Positions 1 through 14,000 of a stretch of DNA of 64,000 nucleotides are shown piece by piece. Source of the DNA: Allodiplogaster sudhausi (taxonomy: Eukaryota > Nematoda > Chromadorea > Rhabditida > Diplogasteridae); the NCBI GenBank assembly GCA_945643635.1, contig CALZFC010000101.1:95001-159000 (forward strand), in the 5' to 3' direction. Numbering within the stretch: position 1 is the first letter of the stretch; every line of letters starts with the position of its first letter. A program made the translations under genes and the position numbers. The notes beneath the pieces were generated by a model. It saw only the letters and a list, made by a program, of their open reading frames with translations. It made no database searches and was not told the origin of the DNA.

Positions 1-184
1 AGATGTGAAGTATCCAAATCGAAAGAACAGGAGGTGGATAAGAGACGGAGATAATCTTGCCACACGTTCGTTCACTTCTCTCCCACCACAGGCTGATTTA
101 TCTGCGCTCACGTTTATGGGATAAACTATATGCTTGTGGTGTGCTCTCTCTGTCTCTCTCTCACTCTCTCCCTCTCTCTCTCTG

Positions 185-276
<92 letters not shown>

Positions 277-3200
277 CCTCTCTTCACCTTGTCACCCTTG
301 AGAAATTGTAATACATCAGATGTACACGAGCCGTGTCATTCCAGAACATGTAACGGCAAGATGAAGGCTTTCTATGCTTGCTGAATTCATTTAATTTTTT
401 GCCTATCTTCCCATCGCCTTCGAACTTGACATATATGTATGTCTATGCCTCTTATCTCTCTCTCCCTTTCTCTCTATCTCTCTCGTTCACTCTCTCTCTC
501 TCGTTCTCTCTCTCTCTCTCTCTCTCTATCCTTGTTAATCTGTCATTCTCAGCTGCACATGCGTTCACCTATAATTGTTCCGCAGTTTCATTCAGCACAT
601 CAGGAAATGTCTTTCTCTCTGAGTATTCATTTCTTCCTTCTCTTCCTATCCCATGGCTCCTCTCTTCTCTTCTTCAACTTCTCTACTTTCTTGCTAATCA
701 TGCTCGATTCCATCTTTCTTCCCTTGCCTCCTTTGAATGTTGTCGAAAGGGAAGAACAACTCGGTTGAAAAGAGGTCCAGCAGTGTCGTCAAACGTAAAG
801 GAATCCAAAGAGTAAGACTGACGGAAAGAGAGAGAACGAGAGAGAAAGGGAGAGAACGAGAGAGAGAGAGAGAAAATTTGACGAATGTTTTTTATGATGC
901 ATAGACAATCTCTGTGCAATAAACACTTGGTGTCATGAGAAGTAATCTTCACTTTTAGTGCAGTTATTTAATTATTTAATTATCCACTAAATTGTGAAAT
1001 GTGGGAGAGAAAAGAGCCGAAAAAAGAATATTTTTTATAGAATAGATTTATGTGCATTCTTTATATTCGAACGATAGGAGAATGCACGGGATTTTTTGAA
1101 TATTCATAAAAATCAACCGATGAAAGTTTGGATTTGAAAAAAATATATATTAAAATTAATTTTGGCCGTTAGAATAATGTCCAATAAATCTTTTTTAGAT
1201 CGATGAGCCTATATATAAAAAATCGCTCATTTCTTACAATTAGCCATAACTGCCTCCCGTCTTACTGTCAATGTCAACCAAGTGTTCCTCGACCTCCCTC
1301 CTGCTGCCCACCCGTTCCTGCTGTTCTTATTTATCTCATTCTCTCCCTCACGCTCTTACTCTTTCTCTCTCTTTGTCTCTAAATCTCTCGTTCTCTCCGT
1401 CTTTCTCGCTTTCGAAATCCCAGCCACTCCTACTTATTGCTGAACTCTTCACTCTCAAAGGCCGTTCTTAACATCGCCGAATATGTTCTTAACCCGTGCA
1501 CCTCTCGAAAGTGTTGAATACACTCTAAGTCAGTAATAACAAAAGAGATCTTAACGGGATATGTGAAAGAAACTTCTCATTTAATAAGTAAGATTGAATG
1601 CTTTTTGGTTAGTTAATCAAGCTGTTGTTTAATAGTTCATAATGTGTATATAAATGAGCATTCTTTCCTGCTTTCATATCGCAAGACTTTTGACTTCCAC
1701 CTGCAGGGGCCTAGACTTCTTTGCTTTCAGCATTTGTCTCTTTCGTCTTTTTTGCGCGCGTTCAAGTGCTATCTGCTGTATTCCGCATTCTCCATGCACA
1801 CCCTTTGAATGGAGATGGAAGAGAACGGAAAGGAGAGAAAGAACAGGAAGAAATGGCCGCTGCTGCCAGGAGTGAGTGATGGAAAGATCGAGAGAATGAG
1901 AGAGAGAATGGGGAAGAGAGACGGAGATAAGAAGAAAGAGAGGGGGAGAGAGATGGGAAGATCGAGAGAATGAGAGAGAGAATGGGGAAGAGAGACGGAG
2001 ATAAGAAGAAAGAGAGGGGGAGAGAGATGGGAAGATCGAGAGAATGAGAGAGAGAATGGGGAAGAGAGACGGAGATAAGAAGAAAGAGAGGGGGGAGAGA
2101 GAAAGAGAGAAAGGGATGGAAAGATAGAGAGAAGCACCGCAGTGCCTGCACCACGCTGCATCCTTGCTTCTATTTCCTTAGCCACCCCCCTAACAAACAC
2201 ATTATGGCACAAAAAAGAGGAGAAGTCCGGCGTGGAGATTCCCCCGGATGTCCCCGAGGAATCGGTGGAAATGGAAAACCGCGAAAGGGAAGAGAGGCCA
2301 AAGTGTTCGAGTGAAAGAGAGAGAGACAGACAGAGAAAGAGAGAGGGCTTGGCGGCTTTGAAATCAATCCACCATTCAACAGTTGCCGAACACCGTCCAT
2401 GAAGTAGTCACCATGATATACACTGGCTTTATCTTGCTTGAAATCTTGTTAGTTTGTTCCGCGAACTTTCTCTTTCTCTCTCTCTCTCTCTCTCTCAATC
2501 TCTCTCTCTCTTAGTCTCTCTTTCTCTGTCTTCGCCCATATACCTCCCTCTCCGTTTCATTCTTTCATGACTTTCCTTTCTTCCCTTCCGTTCCTCCTTG
2601 ATGCCTTGATAATATCCACTAGACTCGCACTCCTACCTCGTCTCTTCTCCCCCTCTTCCAACATTTCTATTTCGTTTCGCCATTCTTTGTCTCGTTGCTG
2701 TATCGCGTGTGTGTGTGCCCGTTCCTTTCTTTTGCGCGCACACGGGTTCTTTCTCCTTATGAAGGCACTCGGGTGGTACAGAGAGAGATTGAAAGAGTGA
2801 AAGCAATCTCTCTCTTTCTCTCTCACTCTCTCACTCTTTCTATCTCTTGACGTGGTGTGGAAATGGGACGAGTGAAAGGCATTTGGAGAAAGCAGTTGAA
2901 CAAGGTGACTTGGCGGGCGCAGCCGCATATTGAATAGATCGAGGCCATATATATGTATCCTCTAGACGGCCAGCAGCCAGCAGGCTTCGTATACGGGTGA
3001 TCTCACTCTTTCTTCCCGTCTCTTTTTCTCTGTCCTTCTCTGTCTCTCTCATTCTCTCTCTCTCTTTCACTCTCTCACTCGCTCACTTTCTTTGCCTCTC
3101 TCCGCACTCGCTGTCCCTCACACATGGAGATGGCAAAGAAGGCTATGAAAAAGGCAAGTGGCAGGTTGTCGTCGTGCGCCACTCTCATCCTTATCTGTTT

Positions 3201-4018
3201 CGTTTCTACCACTGTTTGTTTCTCTCGCTCTTTCTTTCACTCTTATATTATCTTTTTTATATATTATATGTATGAATTAATTTAGTATAGATTGTTGATT
3301 ATCGTCACCTCCCTCTCTCTCCCTCTCTCTCCCTCCTCTCTCTATCTGGATGTCTTTCTTTTCTCGATCTCTTTCCTTACCTTCTCTTCTAGCTCGCTCT
3401 CATTTTCTGCCTTGGACTCAAATGTACCTTACCATTCCCATTTGGTGGTGCGTGGTCGGTGTAATGAACAACTTTTATCACTGCTTCTTTCATCTCGGAG
3501 CGCGCTTTGAAAGGAAATCCCTACTCAATCTCCTGCATGAATCTATCTTCTTGGCGATGGCTACTATGTGTTCTATTATGAATCATAGTGTCTTAACTCG
3601 AGCTAATTATTTAAGTAGAACAAAAGTATTTCTTTCTTTACATGACACAACAGAACGATCCATACTCGTTATTTTATTATTTAGTTTGCTTCATGCTTAC
3701 AACTCATTTATTTACTCAGGTAATGTCTTTTGGGCGCTCCGGAAGTGAGAAAGTTGAGAGTTGCGGGGCGAAGATGATAATGGCTGAGGAAGTGGCAAAC
3801 TGATGAGAGAGAGATAAGATAGGCGAGGAGAACCCTTTACTCCCCTCCCCCCTCCTCTGCTCATTCTCCTTTCCACACCTGTCATTGTCAATCAACCGTT
3901 CATTGACTTACTCATTTTCTACACTTTTATCTATCCCTTTCTAATTGGCAATCTGCGTTCTCGATCCCCTGCTTTTAGCTCTGAATCTCTCTCTCTCACG
4001 CTCTCTCTCTCTCACACG

Positions 4019-4050
<32 letters not shown>

Positions 4051-5064
4051 CTCTCTCTATTCTGTCTTTCTCGGTCCTCTCGGCGCACTCCTTGCTTATT
4101 GAGGTGAGAAGACCTTGCACGTATGAGCAGCTAGCAGCCTGCCTACCAGAAAGTAAGAGCGAGCGAGATAGAATGAGAGAGAGAGATAGGAAGAGAGAGA
4201 GAGAGAGAAAGAGGAAGAGAGAGGGAGAGAGAGAGAGAGGAAGAGAGAGAGAGAGAGAGGAAGAGAAAGGGAGAGAGAGAGAGAGAGAGAGAGGAAGAGA
4301 GAGATGCCGGAAGGAGGGAAGAGAGGCCATAATTGAAGTGCTTCTTCCCACTCCTCGTCTTCTCATTCAACTTCTTTGGTTCAATTCATTCTTTGAAGAG
4401 ACGTAATTGACGAGAGAGAAAAAGAGAAAGAAGGATATTAAATCAGGAATAGATTGGACGAACTGATTTATTTGTGTCTTGGCCACACAATCTTCTCGGC
4501 CGCCTTCCCTGTGCCTTCTTTTTTCCCTTTCCAATTTTGCCAGCTGCATCGTGCACCAAGACAGTTGTTCGCTCTTTGACCTACCTTGCGCTCTCTGGCT
4601 TCCCCCCCCCTCCTCCTCCTTTAACCAAACACAACCTTACCCCCCTCGCGGCCCGGTTTCCTCGGTGATTTTTATCACACTTCCATCCCATCCTCCCATC
4701 CTATTTCCTCATCTGCTCGCATACAGAATAGCCACTATTGGCTTTATTTTCATCATTTCTGTCCTTGTTTCCCTAACTCTCTTTCTCTCTCTCCCTCTCT
4801 CTCGCTCTCTACGCCTTTTGTATTTGTTTTATCGCACCCATTTTTCATTTTTCATGCATCTCCCATGGCGACTGTGAGCATATTCGCAGGAAATGGAAAG
4901 TACAATTCTATATGTCTTCTCTTTCACACTCACAGTAATGTATGATCCGTGGCGTGAGACAATGGTGTCAAAATGTAATGAAATGAAATGCGATTTGTAA
5001 CAAAATAAAAATGAAAGAAAATGACGACTTGTAAGAATGAAAACGAAAGACGACTTCCTTGCAG
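1..5064. repeat. Low-complexity CT/GA-rich region, no supported gene
   Basis: Dominated by pyrimidine (CT)n tracts, for example about 138-270, 455-530, 2470-2525, 3000-3090 and 3970-4070, and purine (GA)n tracts, for example about 810-875, 1880-2110 and 4150-4305. Open frames here are mostly Leu/Ser or Arg/Glu runs produced by the repeats. The 5' exons of the PTIP gene that starts at or before 5065 should lie here or upstream of the window, but I could not identify an exon with BRCT character. Short non-repetitive stretches (about 1800-1870, 2200-2300, 3120-3200) could hold small exons; the evidence is too weak to call them. Confidence 0.7.
1877..2100. repeat. 74-bp purine-rich tandem repeat, about three copies
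   Basis: A unit containing 'gaagatcgagagaatgag' followed by 'acggagataagaag' recurs with the second motif at about 1921, 1995 and 2069, a period of 74 bp. Copies are nearly identical. It looks like a minisatellite that grew out of the surrounding GA-rich sequence. Confidence 0.8.
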
Positions 5065-8000
5065 TGTATCCGAATCCTCCGCTGACCCCGCAACAATCTT
5101 CTATCGTACTTCCACAACAACAGCAGCAGCAACATCCACCCCAGGCTCATACTCCACAAACGCCATTTACGCCAAACGGTATATATATATATATTTTTGG
5201 GACCATGATAGAATAGCAACGACATTTGAGAAATGGAACATTTGAGCAACGTAGCCTAATCGCAACGAAACGTCGTCCATTTGAGCAGCTAGTCAAAAGA
5301 GCGCCATGGAAATAGAGCAAAAGCGACATTCGAGCAATCATAGAACACTTGGGAAATGAGCAACGGGCTAGATACCACTTCTGGTATTGTAAGTGGTATT
5401 GGGGGCCTCTGAAACCCAATACCACTTTCACCTGCGACAATTGAGCAACGACATTTGAGCAACGGGCTAAATCCCGGGGGGCCTATGAGACCCAATGGGT
5501 CAATGCCTGCGACATTTGAGCAACATGCTAAATCTTCGTTGGGGGCCTATGAGACCCAATGGGTCAATGTCTGCGACATTTGAGCAACGACATTTGAGCA
5601 ACGGGCTAGATCTTCGTTGGTAGGCCTATGAGACCCAATGGGTTCCACCTACGACATTTGAGCAACGACATTTGAGCAACGGGTGAAATCTTCGTCCCTG
5701 GTATTGGGGGGCCTATGAGAGCCACTGGATTCCACCTACAACATTTGAGCAACGACATTTGAGCAACGGGTGAAATCTTCGTCCCTGGTATTGTGGGGCC
5801 TATGAGAGCCAATGGGTTCCACCTGCGACATTTGAGCAACGGGTGAAATCTTCGTCCCTGGTATTGGGGGGCCTATGAGAGCCAATGGGTTCCACCTGCG
5901 ACATTTGAGCAACGGGTGAAATCTTCGTCCCTGGTATTGGGGGGCCTATGAGAGCCAATGGGTTCCACCTGCGACATTTGAGCAACGACATTTGAGCAAC
6001 GGGTGAAATCTTCGTCCCTGGTATTGGGGGGCCTATGAGAGCCAATGGGTTCCACCTGCGACATTTGAGCAACGACATTTGAGCAACGGGTGAAATCTTC
6101 GTCCCTGGTATTGGGGGGCCTATGAGAGCCACTGGGTCAATGCCTGCGACTTTTGAGCAACAGCATTTGAGCAACGAGACGATATATTTATCTCTCATAC
6201 CAGGGGGGCATCGGAAACTGAACGGGTCTCGTTGCCGGCACCTATGACAATTGAGCAACGGCCTTATTAACATGAATTCCAAACTTAGAAGAATGTTGCC
6301 ATCTGGTATGTGAGAGGAACGTGTGTATGTCCTGAGAATAGAAAGTCGAAGACGACTACCGTTCGCTCTTGTTAACTGTTTGCTCTAACTTTATGATGTT
6401 GACCCAGTTGAAAAGGAGCGTTTCGTTTGATTACGGTGCTTTCGGATAGGGCTCGAAACATGAAATTTTCTTTTAACCTCCGACCATTTTATCTTATTTT
6501 CTTTGTTATTTCACAGCACTGAACCATAAAAAAACAAAGTACACAATGTTATCTCACAGAAGAAAAAAAACACTCGATTATGACAGATTAAATACAGCAG
6601 AAACTCCTTGTACATCAAAAAGACTATGAAAATAAATGTGGCAGTGAACCTTCGAGGGAGGAAAGATAGCAGAGAATAAAAGAGAATGACAAAGTGGTGA
6701 GAGGAAGTGGTGCGCATTCTTAGTAGTAAGTATTTGTCATCATTTTAATCTAACTCGGTCTCTGAGAATACAAAAAAATATTCACGGAGAATACTCGTCG
6801 CATCACAAGGAAAGAAATAGAGAGGGAGGAAAGCAACACCGACAAGGACAGAGTGTCAACGACAGAGCATAAGTAGATCCTCCAAAAAAACAAGAAAAAT
6901 CAAACATAAAATAATCTACAGGACGTTTAGCTAGCAAGCAACTGAGAACATTAGAAACTTCTCCTTGTGTTTTCATTTACATGGTCACCTTAATGTACGA
7001 GGACAACGCATTGAGATGATCAATTTCCGTCTGACCAGCCTGGCGTCCATTGCGAACTGCAAGTTTGCGACGTCGATGCTCAGCTGCGACGCGCAAACTT
7101 TGTGGATAGAGCTGATCGATCGTTAGGTTCTGGAGGACGGCGGCGGTGTGCTTCGCTTTGTAGTCTTTCTGGTGAACCAGCAATTTGGTGGCCACAAATT
7201 GCGCGGAAGACGAAGCGGGAAGAAGCTGAATTTTGTATACATCATCTAGCTATCCCCTATTTTTCACTAAAGCAACTTTTGGATAAAGGAAACCTTCAAG
7301 CTGGAGTTGTAGCCTTCTTGCGCTGAGTTTCCAATTTGTTGGTTGTTGAGAATGCGCGAGTAGACATTCCAGCGATCGACTCCAAAGTGGGGCTGCGAAC
7401 GAGCTCCATTCACCATCTTACCGAGATAAGTGGACTCGAAATAGGAGTAGAATTCTACAATTTGGCCTGTTGGTCTGTGAAAGAAGACTTCGTATTAGGA
7501 TCGCGATACATCTTTATCAGTGAGGACTTCTGTAATCAATAGAGCCTTTCAAAACTACTAAGTGCGGTTTGCGTAAACGGTTGTGTGTCAAAATGAAATT
7601 GAAACATGAGAGAGGGATTCCCCTATTAATTTCATGTCTCCTTGTAGTGATATTTACAGTTAAATTGAGTGGGATGATTGGAGAAAATAGGCAAACGCTA
7701 AAACCTGAATATGACGATGGACAGAGTTGAAGAAATGGAACGCGCAGAATAGAATGGAAACGCCGGGGTAAACCGCTCGAATTGCCATTGAAAGTGCTGG
7801 TTCGAAATCTACATAGTTTCCTTTTGAGACATCTGATGCTTACATACACCTTAAACTAAGGAAGGGCCGAACCTTGTTGGCATGTGAGTGGCTGTGCAAT
7901 TCCAGCTTGGTTCATCCACTCATAAACCTCTGTGTATGCCACGGCGGATTTGTCACAGAGGAAAGCGTAGAGGCAGGGAGTGAATATGTGGGCATCCTGT

Positions 8001-11000
8001 ACGGTTCAAACTATTGAAATGACGTATGGTGCAACTATTTGACCTTAACACCGACGACAAGAACTTGTGAAAAGCCAAAGGGAGCAACATGAAAGGTCCC
8101 GTCTGCACACCAGTCAAGATTCTGCATTGATAAAGTATAAATCGTACCTTATGCGCGAAGATATTAATGACCAACCGTATTTAGCAGTTGAATTGCATGA
8201 TCTGTTGCGAATATCTTGAGTGCCCGCGAGTATCCCTGTTGAAAAGATCCGCAACTGTCAAAGCGAAGGAAGTCCTCATCTGAAATGTTTAAGCCCCACA
8301 GCTGTTAAAATACGAAAGGCCACCTTTGGACACCCTAGAAACGATAACCATAGCCTTTTCGAGCAGTTATGACAATCAGTATTTTCAATGTAAAAATTTT
8401 TAAACTGTAAAGAAAATGCAATGGTAGCTAGTGGGTAATGGGGAGGTGCGTACCGAACATATCTGTATCGATGACTGCAGGACAGTCTCGTAACCCGGCA
8501 ATGTTGGAGGAACGTTGAACAGTTCTCCTAACTGCGGAAGCATTCAGGAGTGGCTTGAGATGTCCAGCAGCTTGTAGCACGTGACGGGACACGACTTGGG
8601 CGACTGATGCACCTTGTAGTCTCTGTGCTTTAGCCGACTTCTTCACCATCCGAATCTACAAAATAAAAATAGCTCTATGAAAAAGAAGTTAGAATAGATA
8701 TTAATTATTAGAAAAGACCACCGAAAAAAATCCTGATGAAAAATAAAAACTCGCTTAAAATATTCTAAAAGTGAACAACTAATTGCATATGGTAGCCTCC
8801 GCCCCTTGGGAAATGTATGGATTCCGGGAAACAGTTGTGCATTCGTTATAAATTTAGGAAGCAAATAAGGCAATATTAAAAAAAAATGTTCGGTAAAAGT
8901 TCTGGCCTGGAAATTTCTTAAAACCGCTAACTGTTCAGTGATATATAAAATTCAACAGAATAAATGAAAATCGACCTCATCTCCATAGTCTGGAGGGAGA
9001 TGGTGTGGTTCGTGCTGTGCGTAGACGACGACGACTCCACCTTCTTCCTTAGCTTTTCCTTTGCACTTCTTCGTATTGCATCTGATACAAAGAACAAGAT
9101 TATCATCAAGAGACGCCATTATTGGTGTTAAAGAAATTCGTCTCAGAACAATATTACAGTAAAGCAAGTGCAGAAAATATAGAAAAAAACTAAACGCAAA
9201 TAAAGAGGCGAATGGACAAACCTCCAAAGTTGTTCTCCATGGCCATTTACATGATACTTCCTGTATCTCTTGCCCTCGTCGTATAGAAGCTTCATTCCAC
9301 GATTGGATCGAACGGTGGAACTTGTGAGCCTGAAAGTTTTCAACTGTTTCTCTAGAAGTATATATATAACATATAAAATAAGGTGCTATCCTAGTCGAGA
9401 GGAGAAAAAAATTCAAGTTTTTCAAGCAAATTTCCGCTTTTTCAACGGAGCCTATGTTAAAACAAGTTGGGATTGTTTGCACTCAGAATACGAATCTACA
9501 TGCGAACTGCCTCAAACCCAAAGACAAATGGTTGCGAAAAATTTCTTGGATAGACAATAAAACAGTAGCCATATTCTGAAACCTGGATGGTCCAGGCGGC
9601 GTGGCCATGACAAGAAGACCACTTGTGGAGTTGAGAGAAGAAGCAAGATATGCGCCCGTGAACCCGGAATCTGAAATTTAAAACGGAATATTCTAAGCAA
9701 GTAAGTAAATTGCAAGGGAACAAGTTCTCACAATCAGCATGAAGAATGAAAAAAGAAGAAGGAGAATGACGACGGATTACACTGTGAACCAAAAGAACCA
9801 AAAATATCATAATTTGAAACAAGAATGACAAAGAAAATAAGATAAAATGGTCGGAGGTTAAAAGAAAATTTCATGTTTCGAGCCCTATCCGAAAGCACCG
9901 TAATCAAACGAAACGCTCCTTTTTAACTGGGTCAACATCATAAAGTTAGAGCAAACAGTTAACAAGAGCGAACGGAAGTCGTCTTCGACTTTCTATTCTC
10001 AGGACATGCACACGTTCCTCTCACATACCAGATGGCAACATTCTTCTAAGTTTGGAATTCATGTTAATAAGGCCGTTGCTCAATTGTCATAGGTGCCGGC
10101 GACGAGACCCGTTCAGTTTCCGATGCCCCCCTGGTATGAGAGATAAATATATCGTCTCGTTGCTCAAATGCTGTTGCTCAAAAGTCGCAGGCATTGACCC
10201 AGTGGCTCTCATAGGCCCCCCAATACCAGGGACGAAGATTTCACCCGTTGCTCAAATGTCGCAGGTGGAACCCATTGGCTCTCATAGGCCCCCCAATACC
10301 AGGGACGAAGATTTCACCCGTTGCTCAAATGTCGCAGGTGGAACCCATTGGCTCTCATAGGCCCCCCAATACCAGGGACGAAGATTTCACCCGTTGCTCA
10401 AATGTCGCAGGTGGAACCCATTGGCTCTCATAGGCCCCCCAATACCAGGGACGAAGATTTCACCCGTTGCTCAAATGTCGCAGGTGGAACCCATTGGCTC
10501 TCATAGGCCCCCCAATACCAGGGACGAAGATTTCACCCGTTGCTCAAATGTCGTTGCTCAAATGTCGCAGGTGGAACCCATTGGCTTTCATAGGCCCCCC
10601 AATACTAGGGACGAAGATTTCACCCGTTGCTCAAATGTCGTTGCTTAAATGTCGCAGGTGGAACCCATTGGGTCTCATAGGCCCCCCGGCGAAGATTTAG
10701 CCCGTTGCTCAAAAGTCGTTGCTAAAATGTCGTTGCTCAATTGTCGCAGGTGAAAGTGGTATTGGGTTTCAGAGGCCCCCAGTACCACTTCCAATACCAG
10801 AAGTGGTATCTAGCCCGTTGCTCATTTCCCATTGCTAAAACGTTTTCTTGTCGCTCATGTGTCGCTTTTGCTCTATTTCCTTGGCGCTCGTTTGACTAGC
10901 TGCTCAAATGGCCGCCGTTTCGTTGCGATAAGGCTACGTTGCTCAAATGTACCATTGCCAGAAGTACGGTGTTGAAATGTCCTTTTTACAACGTGTTGCT

Positions 11001-14000
11001 ATATTGACGTTGCTATTCTGACATGGTCCCATATTTTTTTACTCGTATTCATTGAATGTAATAAAAGATAATTAAAAATATATATGTTTGAAAAATTATG
11101 TTTATATTTAATTTAAATTCCAATTTTTATATTGTCACATAAAAAGAACTAAATACATTGTACAAGCATCGATGTTTGTGTGAAGAGCGAATCTTCGAGT
11201 GCGTCAAATATGTGTTGGGTGTAGGGAGAGAAATGAAAAGGTATTGTTATCAGGAGGGTGCATGGCAGGCAAGGAAGTGTTGTCCTCGCAGGAGAAGAAT
11301 GAAGAAGAATGAGGAGAAGGAGAAGAAGAAGAATCATGTGCTTGTTACCCTCTTCCGGCAGACATTTCAATGTCTCGCAAATAACAACTTGCTATGTGTA
11401 AATTTGCGCTATTTCTTTCGTTAATTCATAGGTTATCGTGGGAATCTTTTTTTATATTATTATTCTTTAAAAAAAAATCAACGAGCACTTTGAGAAAAGC
11501 GTTCAAAAATAACAAAATAAAATCTAATGAATAATAAATAATTTTTCTTGCTTTCCATGTGGTCTTAAATGAAATTAATTTTGAATAATAAATAGCTGTT
11601 TTTGTTTTCCAGGCGGCCGCTTCACCTCCTCAGCAACTTCGTCTCCACTCGCCGGGAACGCCGCGTGCCAGCAGCAGCCCCCAGGCACTCCGCAGCAGCA
11701 GCAACAGCAGCAGCCTCTGCCGATCGACATGCGCTCCCCTCCCCTGATGTCGCCTACCCAGGCGCCCCTCGCGCCCGGCGCCGCGCCCATGCCCGGTATG
11801 GCCCCGCCCCCTCCCGCGCCACAGGCTATCATCATGCCCAGGCAGATTAGCAATGGTGAGCAATCAGTTTTGGCGAGTCAAAGATACCGTTAAAGGGAAA
11901 AAAAAGAATCACGTTTGGGTTTTTGCTTAGCATCAACTTCCTTGTGTTCTGTCAGGGTAACATTTGCTGCTTATCAAAGGCAGATGGTCGACTTTTTCTT
12001 ATGGTTCTCAGCCACTCATGGTTCCGTAATTAGTGTCTCTCTCTATAGTCTCGAATGCTACCACCCCTGCTTGCCAGATGAATGAATATAGAAGCAGTAG
12101 GCATCTCTATCTTCCGTTCTCTCTCACTCTCTTCTTCATTTGTCATTCCTCCTTTTTTCTTGCTCTCTCTTCCTTTTCTTCTGTCTCTCTCTCTCTATTG
12201 CTCTCTCACGCTCGCTCTCTCTCTCTTATTTCCTTTCTCTCTCTCTCTCCCTCTCTCTAGTTCTTATTGTCTTCCACTCTCTCCCGATCCCATTGCACTT
12301 TCCATTTATGTCTACTCCTCCCCATATCTCACTTCCTCATCCTTTATGCCTGTGAAATAAGAGAACGTCACTTTAAAGCGGCGCCCCGTAATTGGTCTTC
12401 CCGAGATGATGGCCAACATTGGAAAGAATAAGCATTGATTATAGTGGCTGAAGTACACGGAGTTCAAAACATTGACAACAAAAGCGCTTTCAAGTACATT
12501 ATTGCTCATCTTTCATGCAGAAAACTTCATCTTTCATCACCCTGACGGGAAAGTAGATGAAAAATGATCGAATCATGCCGTAATTTAATCCCCACTGGCA
12601 AATTCTCTTAGAGTTTCTAACGGTTCGTAGTAACATGTTATGAAGGTTATTTGCTTTAGGTATAATTGGCTGGTGTTCCCCTAGCAAGTGTAGAATGCCA
12701 TCAATGTTTGGGTGTCAAATTACCAACGATTCAAACGATGGCAAACTGCCTTGTAGAGGACGTAGAATAAAAATGGCAGATTATTATTTTTTATAGTAGG
12801 GATATACGCTAAATAAAGCACTTAATATTGTTCTTGTATTTTATTATTTCAAAGTGAATAAATTGGTCATGTGGTGGGGGAAATCTTGTATTCCACTTGA
12901 GGCGACATGGCCGGTGTCCAGCAGCAGGGCGGGCCGCCGCAGGGGCAGCCCCTCGCGCCGCACCCAGTCACCCCCGGGACGCCCGGCGGCATGCGGATCG
13001 CTTCCGTGCGTCCGCCTCAGTTCTACACGAGAGACCCGAGTCTGCAGCAAGGTTTGTGGCTCAGAAGACTTGCACTTTAATTAGTTAAATAAAAGTTTAA
13101 AGAAAGTAAAATTTAAACTCGCTCCATTTTTACCGATCTACTTTAATCACTTGCAGTGAAGCCTGAGATGTGCCTAATCGGTTGCGTCATCCACATTCTA
13201 GACTGGGATCGATTCTCGACCGAAAGGGTTAGTTTGATTGTAGAGAAATATAACGTAGTGTGTTGATTCCTGACGGAAAAAGACTAGATTTCAAAATGAT
13301 ATTCGGTTACTTTGAAAGATGACCTAGACTCATTGTTTTGCAGACCGACTTTCCTCAACTAATGGCACTGGTCAAACTGCTCGGAGGAGACGTTGACGTT
13401 GCTGCCAAGACATATGAGAGCAAGAGAAATGTCGTTCTTTACACCTTTTACACAATTTTACACATTCCTTATAGAAACGCTCATCCCTGACCCGTTAATA
13501 ACAAAATGAATGTGGAAAGCATTTTGTGAGTGTATGTCAATTTAAAAAAGAACCTTGAAGAATATCAAAGTTATTTCGTGAATGTTTTCTAGGTCGTGAC
13601 TCATGTCGTGGTCTCTCATCTCTTTGGCCATCGAGAGCGAATGATGACGGAATGGGTACTTTCGGTTCGTTCTTTCGCTCTTTTCCTTTCTTCTCTTTCT
13701 TCTAAACCGTTTTTCTCCTTGGCGCTTTTAAATGGTTGTTTTAATACAATATTCGCTGATTTTTTTTAAGGAATCAATATTCCATGGGACTAAAAATAAA
13801 ATACAAGATGTTCTCGTTTCCAGGCAGTGAAGGATCGCAAACGCGTCGTGACTCTGCAGTGGCTCATTGACTGCGTAGAGCGTCGCCGTCTCGACGTGCC
13901 GACCAGACTCGCACATCTACCGTCCACAGCTCCGGTACAGTATCTCTCTCTCTATGTGTGTGTGTGTCTCTCTCTCTCTGTCCTTCTATCTCTCTCTCTC

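Larger units (their letters stand above)
5199..11030 (-). mobile_element. Complete Mutator-like (MULE) DNA transposon with long inverted repeats
   Basis: The element spans 5832 bp. Its ends are exact inverted matches: 'gggaccatg' at 5199 and 'catggtccc' ending at 11030. Flanking direct repeats 'atattttt' at 5191-5198 and 11031-11038 form an 8-bp target duplication, in the range usual for Mutator elements. The arms run about 1.3 kb (left) and 1.2 kb (right) and contain tandem arrays. The centre encodes a FLYWCH plus MULE transposase on the minus strand, antisense to the host PTIP gene, whose intron (5179-11612) it occupies. Structure, target duplication and transposase family all agree. Confidence 0.93.

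Noticed and set aside
130..840. Leu/Ser-rich open frames in the first kilobase
   Set aside because: Produced by (CT)n repeats in every frame.
2142..2402. Charged frame ('EEKSGVEIPPDVPEES') as a possible PTIP 5' exon
   Set aside because: No convincing splice sites or resemblance to PTIP; ends in GA-repeat-derived Arg/Glu.
10052..10700. Overlapping open frames and a CRISPR-like regular array
   Set aside because: The 73-bp repeat lacks distinct spacers and is inside a transposon TIR in a eukaryote; frames shift each unit because 73 is not a multiple of three.
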